From: Gammaproteobacteria bacterium
Lineage (GTDB): Bacteria > Pseudomonadota > Gammaproteobacteria > Burkholderiales > Gallionellaceae
Assembly: GCA_018819205.1 (NCBI GenBank)
Contig: JAHJQE010000027.1
Coordinates: 1 to 64,000, forward strand
DNA length: 64,000 bases
Direction of reading: 5' to 3'
Shown here: piece by piece, positions 9,028-18,446 of the stretch
How positions within the stretch are numbered: position 1 is the first letter of the stretch
How the letters are laid out: every line of letters starts with the position of its first letter
Notes under the pieces: model-generated
Database searches by the model: none
Told to the model about the DNA's origin: nothing
What the model saw: the letters and a program-made list of their open reading frames with translations, nothing else
Position numbers and translations under genes: made by a program

Positions 9028-9585
9028 TCAGTATCTGGCAGTGAGGCCGAACAGCATGCGCACCCCGCTTTGGGTGATGTCCGTGCCGTAATCATCGGTC
9101 AACCCGTCCCCGAACCCCTGTATGGACAAGTCGGCTGAAACATCTTCAGTGATGAAATACGATGCGCCAACACCTGCCGATAAACCGCCACCGGTCATGG
9201 TCGAAGTGATGTTCGAGGTTGTCGATGAGAGCAGCACCATATGCAACTCCCCCTCCACAAAGGGGACGAGAGCCGACTTGGCTGCGCCATCAAGATAATA
9301 TTTGAGCCCGAATCCCAGATTCGTACCCACGTTCGAAGATGCTCCACCATTGCTGCTGGTTCCGAACAGCGAGACGTTGCCGGACATGACCATCTGGGAA
9401 GTCAGATACTGTCCCATCCGGAAGTAAAAGAATGTACTGGTCGCATCGGAAGTGAAGCCTCCCACATCAGTCGTTGTCGCCGTCATGTTGCCGGCGATCG
9501 AGACTTCCGATTTGCCCTCCTGCGCCATCGCTGTACCTGCCATGAGCATCGACAGCATCGCAGCCATCACTACACGCTTTGTCAT
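9028..9585 (-). CDS. Small outer-membrane beta-barrel protein
   Basis: The 185-aa protein starts at the ATG at 9585 behind GGGAGC; the longer frame to 9645 is not supported. A signal peptide (MTKRVVMAAMLSMLMAGTAMA) precedes alternating strands such as TSTFFYFRMGQYLTSQMVMSGNVSLFG, LGFGLKYYLDG and VGASYFITEDVSADLSIQGFGD. It ends in LFGLTARY, with the terminal aromatic residue recognised by the BAM machinery. The size suggests an eight-stranded barrel like OmpW/OmpX. It is the first gene of the envelope operon, 58 bases before the CsgG-like gene, and may be the membrane partner of the periplasmic proteins. Confidence 0.75.
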   Translation of the reverse strand: MTKRVVMAAMLSMLMAGTAMAQEGKSEVSIAGNMTATTTDVGGFTSDATSTFFYFRMGQYLTSQMVMSGNVSLFGTSSNGGASSNVGTNLGFGLKYYLDGAAKSALVPFVEGELHMVLLSSTTSNITSTMTGGGLSAGVGASYFITEDVSADLSIQGFGDGLTDDYGTDITQSGVRMLFGLTARY

Positions 9586-9689
9586 TTTGAGCTCCCAAGA
9601 ATGGTTGATTGGAATGAAGTCAGCGCAATGTCGCGCTGCGTTCAATCTAAGCTCTTTTCGGGCAATAGATATAGCCCCGAGGTGTTATT

Positions 9690-12600
9690 TCACTGATAGA
9701 TGATACGCACTTTGTCGCGCCCGATCTCATCGTTCAGCGTCGCGATCAATTCTTCCGGCAGAGTGACCTTCCACTCGTCCCCCAGACGCAACGGCGCGGC
9801 GCCGATCAGGTTGCGGTAGTTGATCTGTACCGTACATTCTCCGCCGCAGTACGGCTTGAGCATCTCGGCCAAACGAGTAGTGCAGACCTTGTCGTCCATG
9901 CTGCACTCGATATCCAGACGCTTGGCGAACACCGCACGCGCCGAGGCGAAGTCGAACAGTGCGTCGGCACTGATGCGCATGCCGCCGGAATATTCGTCCA
10001 TGCTGGCGCGACCGCGCGCCACCACCAGCTGGTCGTCGCGCAGCCAGTTGCGGTTCGGCTCGAACAGGTCGTTGAACACCGTCATCTCGATCTGCGCGCT
10101 GCCGTCGTCCAGCGTGAGCACCGCCATGCGGCCGCGCCGCGTCTGCAGGATGCGGATGCCGCTGATGATGCCGGCCAGCACCAGTTCTTTTTCCTGGCGG
10201 CGTGACCTGCCGTTGGCAGCGGGCAATATCTCGGGCGTGACCTTGTCCAGCCGCATGCTGACGAAATTGGACAGCTCCTGTTCGAACTCCTGATAAGGGT
10301 GGCCGGACAGATAGAAGCCGAGCGCGGTCTTCTCCTGTTGCAGCTGTTCACGCAGTTTCCAGCGCGGAACGTCCGCCAGTGGCAGCGTCATATCCTCCGC
10401 CGGATCGTCGCCGAACAGGCTGACCTGATTGGCCGCGCGCGCATGTTGTTCGGCACTGCCCAGCGCGGAATCGAGCGAGGCCAGCAACTGGTAACGATGG
10501 TCGTTGATGCTGTCGAACGCACCCGCCTTGATCAGCGCCTCGATGGCGCGGCGGTTGACCACGCGCTTGTCCACGCGGCGGCAGAAGTCGAACAGGTCGG
10601 TGAACGGCCCGCCTTCCTTGCGCGCCGCCACGATGTTCTCCACCGCTGCTTCGCCCGTGCCTTTCACCGCACCGAGGCCGTAGGCCATGGTCTTCTCGTC
10701 GGTTGGCGTGAAGCGGTACAGCGAGCTGTTGATGTCCGGCGGCAGGATCTGCACGCCCTGCAACGCCGTGTCCTGATAGAAGAAGCTCACCTTGTCGGTG
10801 TTGTCCATTTCCGAGGACAGCGTGGCGGCCATGAACGCGGCCGGGTAGTGGCACTTCAGGTAGGCGGTCTGATAGGCGACTACGGAGTAGGCGGCGGCGT
10901 GCGACTTGTTGAAGCCGTAACCCGCGAACTTCTCCATGGTGTCGAAGATCTCGTTCGCCTTCTTCTCGTCGATGTCGTTCCTGGCCGCGCCCGCCACGAA
11001 GATGGCGCGCTGTTCGGCCATCTCTTCGGCTTTCTTCTTACCCATCGCGCGGCGCAGCATGTCGGCGCCGCCCAGCGTGTAGCCGGCCACCGCCTGCGCG
11101 GCCTGCATCACCTGCTCCTGATACACCATGATGCCGTAGGTGCTGCGCACCACCTTGTCCAGCAGCGGGTGCGGGATGATCACCTTCTCGCGGCCGTGCT
11201 TGCGGTTGATGTAGTCCGGGATGAAGTCCATCGGGCCGGGACGGTACAAGGCGTTCAGCGCGATCAGATCGTCGATGCAGTCCGGCTGCGCTTTCACCAG
11301 CGTGTCCTTCATGCCGCGCGATTCGAACTGGAACACGGCGGTGGTGTTCGCGTTGCGGAAGATGGTGTCGTAGGTGGGCTTGTCGTCGAGCGGAATCAGG
11401 TCGATGTTGAACGACGCTGTGCCTTCGATGCCGGACGCTTTGATGTAGCGCACCGCCCAGTCGATGATGGTCAGCGTGCGCAGACCCAGGAAGTCGAACT
11501 TCACCAGGCCGACGGCTTCCACATCGTCCTTGTCGAACTGGCTGACCGTGCTCTCGCTGCCTTCGGCACAATACAGCGGACAGAAATCAGTGAGCTTGCC
11601 CGGCGCGATCAACACACCGCCGGCGTGCATGCCGACGTTGCGCGTCAGGTCTTCCAGACGCTCGCCCAGCTCCATCAGCTCGTCCACGCCTTCTTCGCTG
11701 GCAATGATGGCGTTGAACTCGGGTTCCATTTCGCGTGCCTTGGCCAACGACACCGGCTTCACACCTTCCAGCGGCACCAGCTTGGACAGTCGGTCGCACA
11801 GCATGTAGGGGAAGTCCAGCACGCGGCCGACGTCGCGGATCACACCCTTGGAGGCCATAGTGCCGAAGGTGGCAATCTGCGACACGCAGGCCTCGCCGTA
11901 GTGATGGCGCACGTACTGGATCACCAGTTCGCGCCCGTCCTGGCAGAAGTCCACGTCGAAGTCGGGCATGGACACGCGCTCGGGATTGAGGAAGCGCTCG
12001 AACAGCAGTTCGTAACGCAACGGGTCGAGGTCGGTGATGCCGAGCGAATAAGCCACCAGCGAACCGGCACCGGAACCGCGCCCCGGCCCCACCGGCACGC
12101 CGTTGGGGAAGCGCTCGTGACGGTAGGATTTCGCCCAGCGGATGAAGTCCGACACGATCAGGAAGTAGCCCGGGAAGCCCATCTTGATGATGGTCTCGGT
12201 CTCGAATTCGAGGCGCGCCAGATATTCCGGCATCTTCTCTGCGCGCAGCGTCTCGTCCGGATACAGATGCAGCATGCGCTGCTCCAGTCCGCGCAGCGAT
12301 TCGTCGCGCAGGAACTGGTCCAGCGATTCGCCGTTCGGCGTGGGGAAATCGGGCAGGTAGTTGGTGCCGAGTTTGAGCGTGAGGTTGCAGCGTTTGGCGA
12401 TCTCCACGCTGTTCTGCAAAGCCTGCGGCAGATCGGCGAACAGTTCGGCCATCTCGGCCTGCGTCTTGAAATGCTGTTGCTCGGTGAACACACGTTGGCG
12501 GCGCTTGTCGTTCAGCACATAGCCTTCGGCGATGCACACGCGCGCCTCGTGTGCCTTGTAGTCGTCGGCTGCCAGGAACTGCACCGGGTGCGTCGCCACT

Positions 12601-13187
12601 ACCGGCAACGCCAGCACATTCGCCAGCAGCACCGTGTCGCGGATGAGTTCTTCCTCACGCGGGAAGCCGCAACGCTGGATCTCCAGATAGAAACGGTCGG
12701 GGAACAGCTCGGCATAGTCGAGGGCTGCCTGCTTCGCGGCATTGGCATTGCCGTTCTGCATCGCCACACCCACCTCGCCCAGCTGGAAGCTGGACAGCGC
12801 AATCAAACCCTCCGTGCCTTCGTTCAGCCATTCCTTGCGAATCTCGGGACGACCGCGGTACTGGTTGCCAAGATAGGCGCGCGTCAGCAGGTCGCACAGC
12901 TTCAGATAGCCGGCATTGGACTGGCACAGCAACAGCAAACGGTGCGGCTGGTCGCGCGCGGTATCGTTGGTGACGAACACATCACAACCGGCCACGGGTT
13001 TGATACCCGAGCCGCGCGCTTTCTTGTAGAACTTCACCAGCCCGAACACATTGGAGAGATCGGTCAGCGCCAGCGCGGGCTGTGCATCCGCCTGCGCCGC
13101 CGCCACCGCTTCATCGATGCGCACGATGCCGTCAGCGATGGAATACTCGCTATGGAGACGAAGATGGACGAAAGCGGGTTGCGGCAT
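9690..13187 (-). CDS. dnaE: DNA polymerase III alpha subunit
   Basis: This 1165-aa protein is full length for bacterial DnaE. The N-terminus (FVHLRLHSEYSIADGIV) is the PHP domain (about 1-270). The palm holds the catalytic aspartates in PDFDVDFCQDGRE (about residue 405). Then come the fingers, the tandem HhH region around ALIKAGAFDSIN (about 880) and an OB domain near residues 985-1060 (ELVLAGIISGIRILQTRRGRMAVLTLDDG). It is the replicative polymerase. It stands alone here, with 44 bases to the stop and no obvious partner gene. Confidence 0.97.
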   Translation of the reverse strand: MPQPAFVHLRLHSEYSIADGIVRIDEAVAAAQADAQPALALTDLSNVFGLVKFYKKARGSGIKPVAGCDVFVTNDTARDQPHRLLLLCQSNAGYLKLCDLLTRAYLGNQYRGRPEIRKEWLNEGTEGLIALSSFQLGEVGVAMQNGNANAAKQAALDYAELFPDRFYLEIQRCGFPREEELIRDTVLLANVLALPVVATHPVQFLAADDYKAHEARVCIAEGYVLNDKRRQRVFTEQQHFKTQAEMAELFADLPQALQNSVEIAKRCNLTLKLGTNYLPDFPTPNGESLDQFLRDESLRGLEQRMLHLYPDETLRAEKMPEYLARLEFETETIIKMGFPGYFLIVSDFIRWAKSYRHERFPNGVPVGPGRGSGAGSLVAYSLGITDLDPLRYELLFERFLNPERVSMPDFDVDFCQDGRELVIQYVRHHYGEACVSQIATFGTMASKGVIRDVGRVLDFPYMLCDRLSKLVPLEGVKPVSLAKAREMEPEFNAIIASEEGVDELMELGERLEDLTRNVGMHAGGVLIAPGKLTDFCPLYCAEGSESTVSQFDKDDVEAVGLVKFDFLGLRTLTIIDWAVRYIKASGIEGTASFNIDLIPLDDKPTYDTIFRNANTTAVFQFESRGMKDTLVKAQPDCIDDLIALNALYRPGPMDFIPDYINRKHGREKVIIPHPLLDKVVRSTYGIMVYQEQVMQAAQAVAGYTLGGADMLRRAMGKKKAEEMAEQRAIFVAGAARNDIDEKKANEIFDTMEKFAGYGFNKSHAAAYSVVAYQTAYLKCHYPAAFMAATLSSEMDNTDKVSFFYQDTALQGVQILPPDINSSLYRFTPTDEKTMAYGLGAVKGTGEAAVENIVAARKEGGPFTDLFDFCRRVDKRVVNRRAIEALIKAGAFDSINDHRYQLLASLDSALGSAEQHARAANQVSLFGDDPAEDMTLPLADVPRWKLREQLQQEKTALGFYLSGHPYQEFEQELSNFVSMRLDKVTPEILPAANGRSRRQEKELVLAGIISGIRILQTRRGRMAVLTLDDGSAQIEMTVFNDLFEPNRNWLRDDQLVVARGRASMDEYSGGMRISADALFDFASARAVFAKRLDIECSMDDKVCTTRLAEMLKPYCGGECTVQINYRNLIGAAPLRLGDEWKVTLPEELIATLNDEIGRDKVRIIYQ

Positions 13188-13488
13188 GTTCGGCGACAGT
13201 CAATTCAGGCGAGGATTTTAACACCGCCCTCGTCTCAGTCCCGCAAGAAATCCTGAATGCGATGAGTGCACGCTGTTATTGGCTTGCGTACCTGACTTGC
13301 TCACTAGACACCCGAGTCATCGAGGCGACCGGTACGGGAATATCTTGTTTGTGCAGACCGCCAGAGATGAGCTTCGCGTCTAATTCAGATACTTCGCTCT
13401 GCGTTCGGGACCGCCTGACGGCGTCCTGCGCGAGCGGTACTCGCTGGTCGAACCCAAGAGGCTCCGTCCACACTTCCTTTCAGCCAAA
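13188..13488. other. Gene-free interval between dnaE and the tRNA-Ser terminator
   Basis: These 301 bases hold the dnaE upstream region and no convincing gene. A 65-codon open frame at 13276-13473 on the minus strand has no ribosome site and no family features. I see no integrase remnant or attachment-site repeat next to the tRNA. Confidence 0.6.
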
Positions 13489-13513
13489 CAAAAACCGCCC
13501 TCAAGGGGCGGTT
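13489..13513 (-). terminator. Intrinsic terminator of tRNA-Ser
   Basis: On the minus strand AACCGCCC and GGGCGGTT pair around a 5-base loop and run into a T-tract, 6 bases beyond the CCA end of the tRNA. It is a textbook rho-independent terminator. Confidence 0.85.
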
Positions 13514-13519
13514 CGTGTT

Positions 13520-13607
13520 TGGCGGAGAGGGAGGGATTCGAACCCTCGATACCTTGCGGTATGCCTGATTTCGAGTCAGGTACATTCGACCACTCTGCCA
13601 CCTCTCC
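13520..13607 (-). tRNA. tRNA-Ser(CGA)
   Basis: The 88-base class II tRNA has a 7-bp acceptor stem (GGAGAGG with CCTCTCC), an encoded GCCA end, the T-arm GGGTTCGAATCCC and a long variable arm. The anticodon stem CCTGA/TCAGG encloses CTCGAAA, giving anticodon CGA, which reads UCG serine codons. Open frames across it in several phases are by-products. Confidence 0.95.
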
Positions 13608-13728
13608 GAGACTCTGTTCGAATGCGGAATAACCATCTTCCACACTGCGAAGGGCGCGCATTTTACCAGCAACATCCTTTTTCGGGCAGAATGTTACACA
13701 GTCCATCCTGAATCGCACGCAATCGAGA

Positions 13729-15090
13729 ATGCGCAGCCTCTATCCTCTGCGGGTGGTCGTTCTGATCGGCCTGTTCGCCTGGCTGGTGATCAAGGCCATC
13801 GAAACCCCGCCCCTGCCTGATTGGCGGTCAGGGGAACTGGTCGCGGTGGTGCCAGACGCCTCCATGGTCACAGATTCGGCATTCGAATCCGATCTGGTCA
13901 CCCTGTTCGCCAAGCATCTCAACGTGCGTGTGCGATTGATCAAGCAGCCTTCCGATAAGGCCGTCGCAACCCTGCTGGCAGGGAATGCACATCTGGTCGC
14001 CGGCTTCCGTTCCCAGTCCAATCCCTCACTGCGCTATAGCGACGGCTATCACAAGCTGGATGAACGCGTGGTCTGCAATGGCAAGCAGCCCCGCAAGCTG
14101 GAAGAACTCACCTCGCGCGAACTGGTGGTGGCACGTGAATCGGCACAGGAGGCTGCCTTGCGCAAGCTGCGTGAAGAACTGGATCGGCTGGATTGGGAAT
14201 CGCGCAAGGACAGCTCTCCCATCGAGTTGCTGAAAGAACTGGCGGAAGAGCAAATCGACTGCACGGTAGCCAATGAAGAGCAGATCACCACCATGCGCAA
14301 CTACTATCCGGAGATCGGCAGAGGCCTGAGCCTGAACCTCGATTCGGACATGAGCTGGGCCATCAGTGCCGAAGGTGACGAAGAGTTACTGGATACGGTG
14401 AATCGTTTTCTCGCCGAGAGCCGCAAGAACCGTGCGCTGCACTACGCGATCGATCGCCACTACGGCCACAATGACAGATTGGGCAGCATCGACGTGTCAG
14501 CATTCATCGCCGATACGCGTACTGTGCTGCCGCATTATCGCCAGTGGTTTCAGGACGCCGCCGACCTGACCGGCATCGATTGGCGCTTGATCGCAGCGCT
14601 GGCCTATCGCGAGTCGCGCTGGGATCCGAATGCCGTCTCCTTCACCAACGTGCGCGGCCTGATGATGCTCACCGAGACCACCGCCGACCGCATGGGCGTG
14701 GACAATCGCCTGGACCCCAAGGAAAGCATCATGGCCGGCGCACGTTACCTGCAACTGTTAAAGGAGCAATTGCCGCTACGTATCACCGAGCAGAATCGCC
14801 TGTGGATGGCCTTGGCCGCCTATAACCAGGGCATGGGACACCTTGAGGATGCGCGCATCATGACCAGACAACGCGGTCTCAATCCCGATGTGTGGGTCGA
14901 TGTGAGACGCGTGATGCCCCTGTTGTCACAACCCGAGTATTACGAGAACACCAGATTCGGTCGCGCGCGCGGCGGCGAGGCCGTGGTGCACGTGGAGACG
15001 GTGCGCCTGTATCACGACATGCTGAAGCGACTGGATGCGGAAGGGAAGCTTCCGAAGACGACGCGCTTCCCTTTCGGGATAGGGCAGTAA
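13729..15090 (+). CDS. mltF: Membrane-bound lytic murein transglycosylase F
   Basis: The 453-aa protein has an N-terminal signal or anchor (VVVLIGLFAWLVIKAI), a solute-binding-like regulatory domain (about residues 33-260, beginning GELVAVVPDASMV) and a C-terminal lysozyme-like SLT domain (about 275-440). The catalytic glutamate is E295 in ALAYRESRWDP, followed by GLMMLTETTADRMGV and the AAYNQGMGHL motif. MltF cleaves the glycan strands of peptidoglycan in the periplasm. It is one of three plus-strand genes and converges with the LytTR regulator 9 bases downstream, so the two probably share termination. Confidence 0.94.
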   Translation: MRSLYPLRVVVLIGLFAWLVIKAIETPPLPDWRSGELVAVVPDASMVTDSAFESDLVTLFAKHLNVRVRLIKQPSDKAVATLLAGNAHLVAGFRSQSNPSLRYSDGYHKLDERVVCNGKQPRKLEELTSRELVVARESAQEAALRKLREELDRLDWESRKDSSPIELLKELAEEQIDCTVANEEQITTMRNYYPEIGRGLSLNLDSDMSWAISAEGDEELLDTVNRFLAESRKNRALHYAIDRHYGHNDRLGSIDVSAFIADTRTVLPHYRQWFQDAADLTGIDWRLIAALAYRESRWDPNAVSFTNVRGLMMLTETTADRMGVDNRLDPKESIMAGARYLQLLKEQLPLRITEQNRLWMALAAYNQGMGHLEDARIMTRQRGLNPDVWVDVRRVMPLLSQPEYYENTRFGRARGGEAVVHVETVRLYHDMLKRLDAEGKLPKTTRFPFGIGQ

Positions 15091-15099
15091 TTGCCAGAC

Positions 15100-15840
15100 T
15101 CACATCTGCCGGAACAGATGCGCATAACTGCGGCTCACGGCAAGTTTTTCAGTCCTGTCGCGCAGTTCCAGTGTGACCTTTCCCATCAGGCCGTGATGTG
15201 CGTTGACGATCTGCGCGACATTGACCAGTGTGCCTCTGTGCACCTGCCAGAACCGGTCGGGATCGAGCTGGGTGACGAGTTCCTTGAGCGGAGTGCGCAG
15301 CAGGAGCTCTGCATCACGCGTGAGCACGGCGGTGTATTTATCGGCGGACTGGAAGTAGCACACCTCTTCCGCCGCCACCATGCGTACGGTCTGGCCGACC
15401 TGGATGCGCAACCAGCGTAGCGGCTCAGCCTTGGCGGGGGAGGCAAGCATGTTCTGCAGACGGGCAAGCAATACCTCAGGTGCGGTTTCGCTGTGCTGTT
15501 TCAATCTTTCCACGCAACGCGCAAGACGTTCGTCCGATACCGGTTTCAGCAGGTAATCCACGGCGGCCTGTTCGAACGCCGCGACGGCATGGTCGTCATA
15601 GGCGGTGACGAATACCACGCGGCACTTGGTCGGTGCAGCCCGTGCGGCGTCCAGTCCGCTCTGGCCCGGCATGCGGATATCGAGGAAGGCCATGTCGGGC
15701 TGTAGCGCCTGTAACGCCTGCTCCGCCGCGAGGCCGTCGTGCACCACTGCGGCGATCTGCAATTCCGGCCACAAGGTCTCCAGCCGCCGTCGCAGGTCTT
15801 GCGCCAGATTGATCTCGTCGTCGGCGATGATGGCCTTCAT
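15100..15840 (-). CDS. LytTR-type response regulator
   Basis: The 246-aa protein has a receiver domain (1-120) with phospho-acceptor D54 in AFLDIRMPG, acidic pocket DDE at residues 7-9, and KPVS at the end. A LytTR DNA-binding domain follows (about 140-246): WLRIQVGQTVRMVAAEEVCYFQSADKYTAV, then RFWQVHRGTLVNV. This is the AlgR/LytR arrangement. Its ATG overlaps the stop of the histidine kinase gene in an ATGA, so they form a cognate pair. It is the last gene of the long Lol-like ABC operon, which suggests it responds to or controls envelope functions; that link is inferred from position. Confidence 0.93.
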   Translation of the reverse strand: MKAIIADDEINLAQDLRRRLETLWPELQIAAVVHDGLAAEQALQALQPDMAFLDIRMPGQSGLDAARAAPTKCRVVFVTAYDDHAVAAFEQAAVDYLLKPVSDERLARCVERLKQHSETAPEVLLARLQNMLASPAKAEPLRWLRIQVGQTVRMVAAEEVCYFQSADKYTAVLTRDAELLLRTPLKELVTQLDPDRFWQVHRGTLVNVAQIVNAHHGLMGKVTLELRDRTEKLAVSRSYAHLFRQM

Positions 15841-16829
15841 CGTGGCAACTCCAGTATCGCCGTCACACCGCCATCGGCATTGCCCTGCAGATGCAAACGT
15901 CCCTGTTTGCCGTAGAGCGCGCCCAGTCTTTCACGCACATTCTCCAGCCCCGTACCCGACTCGCCTTTGGCCTGCAGGCCGACGCCGCTGTCGCTGACTG
16001 TGATACGCAGCGTTTCATCTGCCTGTTCGGCACGGATGACGATCTCCCCGCCGCCCACCTTGGGTTCGATACCGTGGCGCACGGCGTTCTCCACCAGCGG
16101 TTGCAGCAACATGGGCGGGAACTGCAATCGCCGCATTTCTGCGTCGGCGCTGATATTCCAGCGCAAGCGTTCGCCGAAACGGATCTTCAGTATCTGCAGG
16201 AAGTTCTCCAGCATGTCCAACTCGTCGCCCAGCGTTGTCTGCATGCTGCGCGTGCGCTGCAGTGCGATGCGCAGCCAGTCGTTGAGGCGTTCCAGCAAAC
16301 GCCTGGCCTGAGCAGGATCGCTGTCGATCAGGCTGTCGACGTTGGCCAGCGTGTTGAACAGGAAGTGCGGCTCGATCTGCGCCTGCAACATCTTGAGCTG
16401 CGCCTCCGTCTGCCGACGCTCGCTCTCCATCTCGTTCAGGCGACGCTGCTTCACCTCGTCATCCAGTTGCTCGATACGCAGGCCGAGGAAATAGGTAATG
16501 CCGCCAATGCCGCCGAAGAACAGACCGATGACCACGGCGATCCACGCCTGCGGATCGCTCCAATCACCGACACCGGTCAGCAACGACCCCATCTGCACGC
16601 CGAACAGGATGCTGCCGGGGAAGCTCAGCAACAGGATCAGGCTGCGTCTGCGCACATCCGCGCTGTGATAGATCACCGCGGCATTGATGGCGTAGATGGA
16701 CAGGCCGATACATTGCGAGAACACGAAATTGACCCAGAACCCTTCGAAGCCGACCAGCGTGAGCAGGCCGGCGATCGCCGTGTTGAACAGCAGCGAGGAG
16801 ATCGTTGAGATCAGCAGGTTGCGGCGCAT
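15837..16829 (-). CDS. LytS/YehU-type sensor histidine kinase
   Basis: It is 330 aa from the ATG at 16829; upstream in-frame sequence is out-of-frame translation of the preceding gene. The N-terminal half (residues 5-118) has four or five membrane spans. A linker coiled coil follows, then the His_kinase domain with H155 in QIEPHFLFNTL and the ATPase part PPMLLQPLVENAVRHGIEP and SGTGLENVRERL. No periplasmic sensor domain is visible, so it probably senses within the membrane or through the preceding 134-aa membrane protein, whose gene overlaps it by 19 bases. Confidence 0.92.
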   Translation of the reverse strand: MRRNLLISTISSLLFNTAIAGLLTLVGFEGFWVNFVFSQCIGLSIYAINAAVIYHSADVRRRSLILLLSFPGSILFGVQMGSLLTGVGDWSDPQAWIAVVIGLFFGGIGGITYFLGLRIEQLDDEVKQRRLNEMESERRQTEAQLKMLQAQIEPHFLFNTLANVDSLIDSDPAQARRLLERLNDWLRIALQRTRSMQTTLGDELDMLENFLQILKIRFGERLRWNISADAEMRRLQFPPMLLQPLVENAVRHGIEPKVGGGEIVIRAEQADETLRITVSDSGVGLQAKGESGTGLENVRERLGALYGKQGRLHLQGNADGGVTAILELPR

Positions 16830-17215
16830 GGGGGAGACAGCTTCATACACAGGTAGGCAGCTATGAAGACTTCCAGCAGACTCAGCGGCAGCGCGAAGGT
16901 CAGCAGCCCGGCCGGCATCACCAGCAGGTTCCAGATGACGATCCACATCAGCACGAAGGCCATCAGCCAGCAGATCAGGGTGGTCTGCAGCAGATCGAAG
17001 CGACGCGACACCGCAAGGATCATTGCGGCGAACACAAAACCCCACAGCATCCACAACATGCCGTTCACCGGCGCAGATGGGAAGGCCAAGCCCAGTGACC
17101 GGTAGTGCTCGGCCCACAGGTCTTTGATCAGCACTTCATTGCGAAAGAACTCGGAGGCATTGATCCATGTGCCGGCTGCCATGACGGCCAGGATGTTGCG
17201 CTTGGTCGGATTCAT
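16811..17215 (-). CDS. Small polytopic membrane protein next to the LytS kinase
   Basis: The 134-aa protein starts at the ATG at 17215 behind AGGGAGATGG. It has about four membrane helices (for example MLWMLWGFVFAAMILAV and TTLICWLMAFVLMWIVIWNLLVM) and no enzymatic motif. Its 3' end overlaps the kinase start by 19 bases. I do not recognise the family. Tight coupling to the kinase suggests an accessory membrane partner or sensor, which is inference only. Confidence 0.6.
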   Translation of the reverse strand: MNPTKRNILAVMAAGTWINASEFFRNEVLIKDLWAEHYRSLGLAFPSAPVNGMLWMLWGFVFAAMILAVSRRFDLLQTTLICWLMAFVLMWIVIWNLLVMPAGLLTFALPLSLLEVFIAAYLCMKLSPPCAATC

Positions 17216-17234
17216 TCCATCTCCCTTCTGCGGG

Positions 17235-18446
17235 TCATGGTAGCGCAACCTTCAGCCCCAGCGTGAGGCTGCGCGTGAACAGTGCACCGGCTTCCTGTCT
17301 GGCGTCGCCGAAGGCGTACTGACCGACGACGAAGGCACTGATGCGTGTGCTCAGCGTGTGCTCGCCGTAGCCGCTCAGGCTGCCGCTGTGATCGGTGAGG
17401 TTGCGCGTCGCCATCAGCCGCCAGTAGCCTTCGCTTTCCATCAGATTGCTCTGCCACACCAGATGCAGATAGTCGCGGCCGAGCAGGCGCGGCGCCAGTC
17501 CCAGCGCCAGACCGGCCAGCACGGGCGCGGTGGCTGCGCGCGCGAAATAACTCTCCTGTTGCGCGGCGCTATAGCCGTGGCCGTCGTGCAGATACTCGGC
17601 ATTCAGGGTCTGGCCGTTGTCGAACGTGTAGGCGGCACCGATCGATGCGGTGCTGCGGCGCGGCGATTGCGTCTGCACGGTGAATGGCAGCGCCGCATCT
17701 TCCGGAGACTGCAAGGCATCACGCCGAACCGAGGAAGACAGTTCCCCATACAGCATCGCCGCATCGCTCACCGTCCATTGCCCGTGCGCAGCGTAGAAGC
17801 CAGGCAGATGCGGCGCATGCACGGCTACCAGCCCATATGCCCAGTCGTCGCCGCGCAGATCCATCTTCAGCAGCCAGCTGTCGCGCCAGACCGTGCCTTG
17901 CGCCTGCTCGTCCCCGGCGCGCACGATACGCATCAGGTTCGCGCTGAGCGCCCGATCCGGTGTCCAGGACAGCTTCAGCATGTCCATGCCGGTCAGTTCG
18001 CGCATCGGATCGCTGCGCCCGTTGTCGAAATAGAACGGACTGGACGGCGAACGGAACTGCGCCGCGCCCCAGTTCAGCACATCGCGCCCGGCGGCAAGAT
18101 GCCAGCCCTCCGCCGCCCGCACACGCACCTGCCACTGGCTGAGATAGGCGTCATGGTTAGACTGCGCCCCGAAACCGTTGCGCTGCTCACGTTTGCTGGC
18201 GATGCCGCGTGCCGTGAAGCGCAGCGCTTCACGCTCGGCCCTTGCATTCATGCGCAACTCGGCGGTATCGCTGCTCTGCGCCATGCGCGCGATCTGGTTG
18301 CCCGGATTCAGCACGCTGTCCTCGCGCAGCGCCATGTGGCCGGCATAACCGTACAGCGTGGCATCCCACGAGCTGCGCCATGCCTCCTCCGCCGCAGCAG
18401 GCGAAATGCAGTACACCAGCAGTAACAGGCTAATGCGCGACAGCAT
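17235..18446 (-). CDS. Outer-membrane beta-barrel protein of the Lol-like ABC operon
   Basis: The 403-aa product has a signal peptide (MLSRISLLLLVYCISPAAA) and then strands with alternating polar and hydrophobic residues: WDATLYGYAGHMAL, AYLSQWQVRVRAAEGWHLAAGRDVLNWGAA, LLKMDLRGDDWAYGLVAVHAP, and SLTLGLKVALP at the end. GRDVLNWG resembles large porin-like barrels. It overlaps the preceding gene by 17 bases and is followed 19 bases later by the small membrane protein. Placed in an operon with a LolA-like carrier and an ABC exporter, it could be the destination or exit point of that pathway. Confidence 0.72.
   Translation of the reverse strand: MLSRISLLLLVYCISPAAAEEAWRSSWDATLYGYAGHMALREDSVLNPGNQIARMAQSSDTAELRMNARAEREALRFTARGIASKREQRNGFGAQSNHDAYLSQWQVRVRAAEGWHLAAGRDVLNWGAAQFRSPSSPFYFDNGRSDPMRELTGMDMLKLSWTPDRALSANLMRIVRAGDEQAQGTVWRDSWLLKMDLRGDDWAYGLVAVHAPHLPGFYAAHGQWTVSDAAMLYGELSSSVRRDALQSPEDAALPFTVQTQSPRRSTASIGAAYTFDNGQTLNAEYLHDGHGYSAAQQESYFARAATAPVLAGLALGLAPRLLGRDYLHLVWQSNLMESEGYWRLMATRNLTDHSGSLSGYGEHTLSTRISAFVVGQYAFGDARQEAGALFTRSLTLGLKVALP

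Noticed and set aside
10299-13256. 985-codon plus-strand frame opposite dnaE
   Set aside because: It is the antisense of a conserved gene with biased codons; its His/Val/Gln-rich product has no domain features.
13276-13473. 65-codon minus-strand frame next to tRNA-Ser as an integrase remnant
   Set aside because: There is no catalytic motif, no ribosome site and no repeat of the tRNA 3' end.
13380-13718. Open frames of about 96 and 112 codons across the tRNA-Ser
   Set aside because: They translate the tRNA itself (giving familiar artefacts such as RVRIPPSPP and GSNPSLSA) and have no ribosome site.
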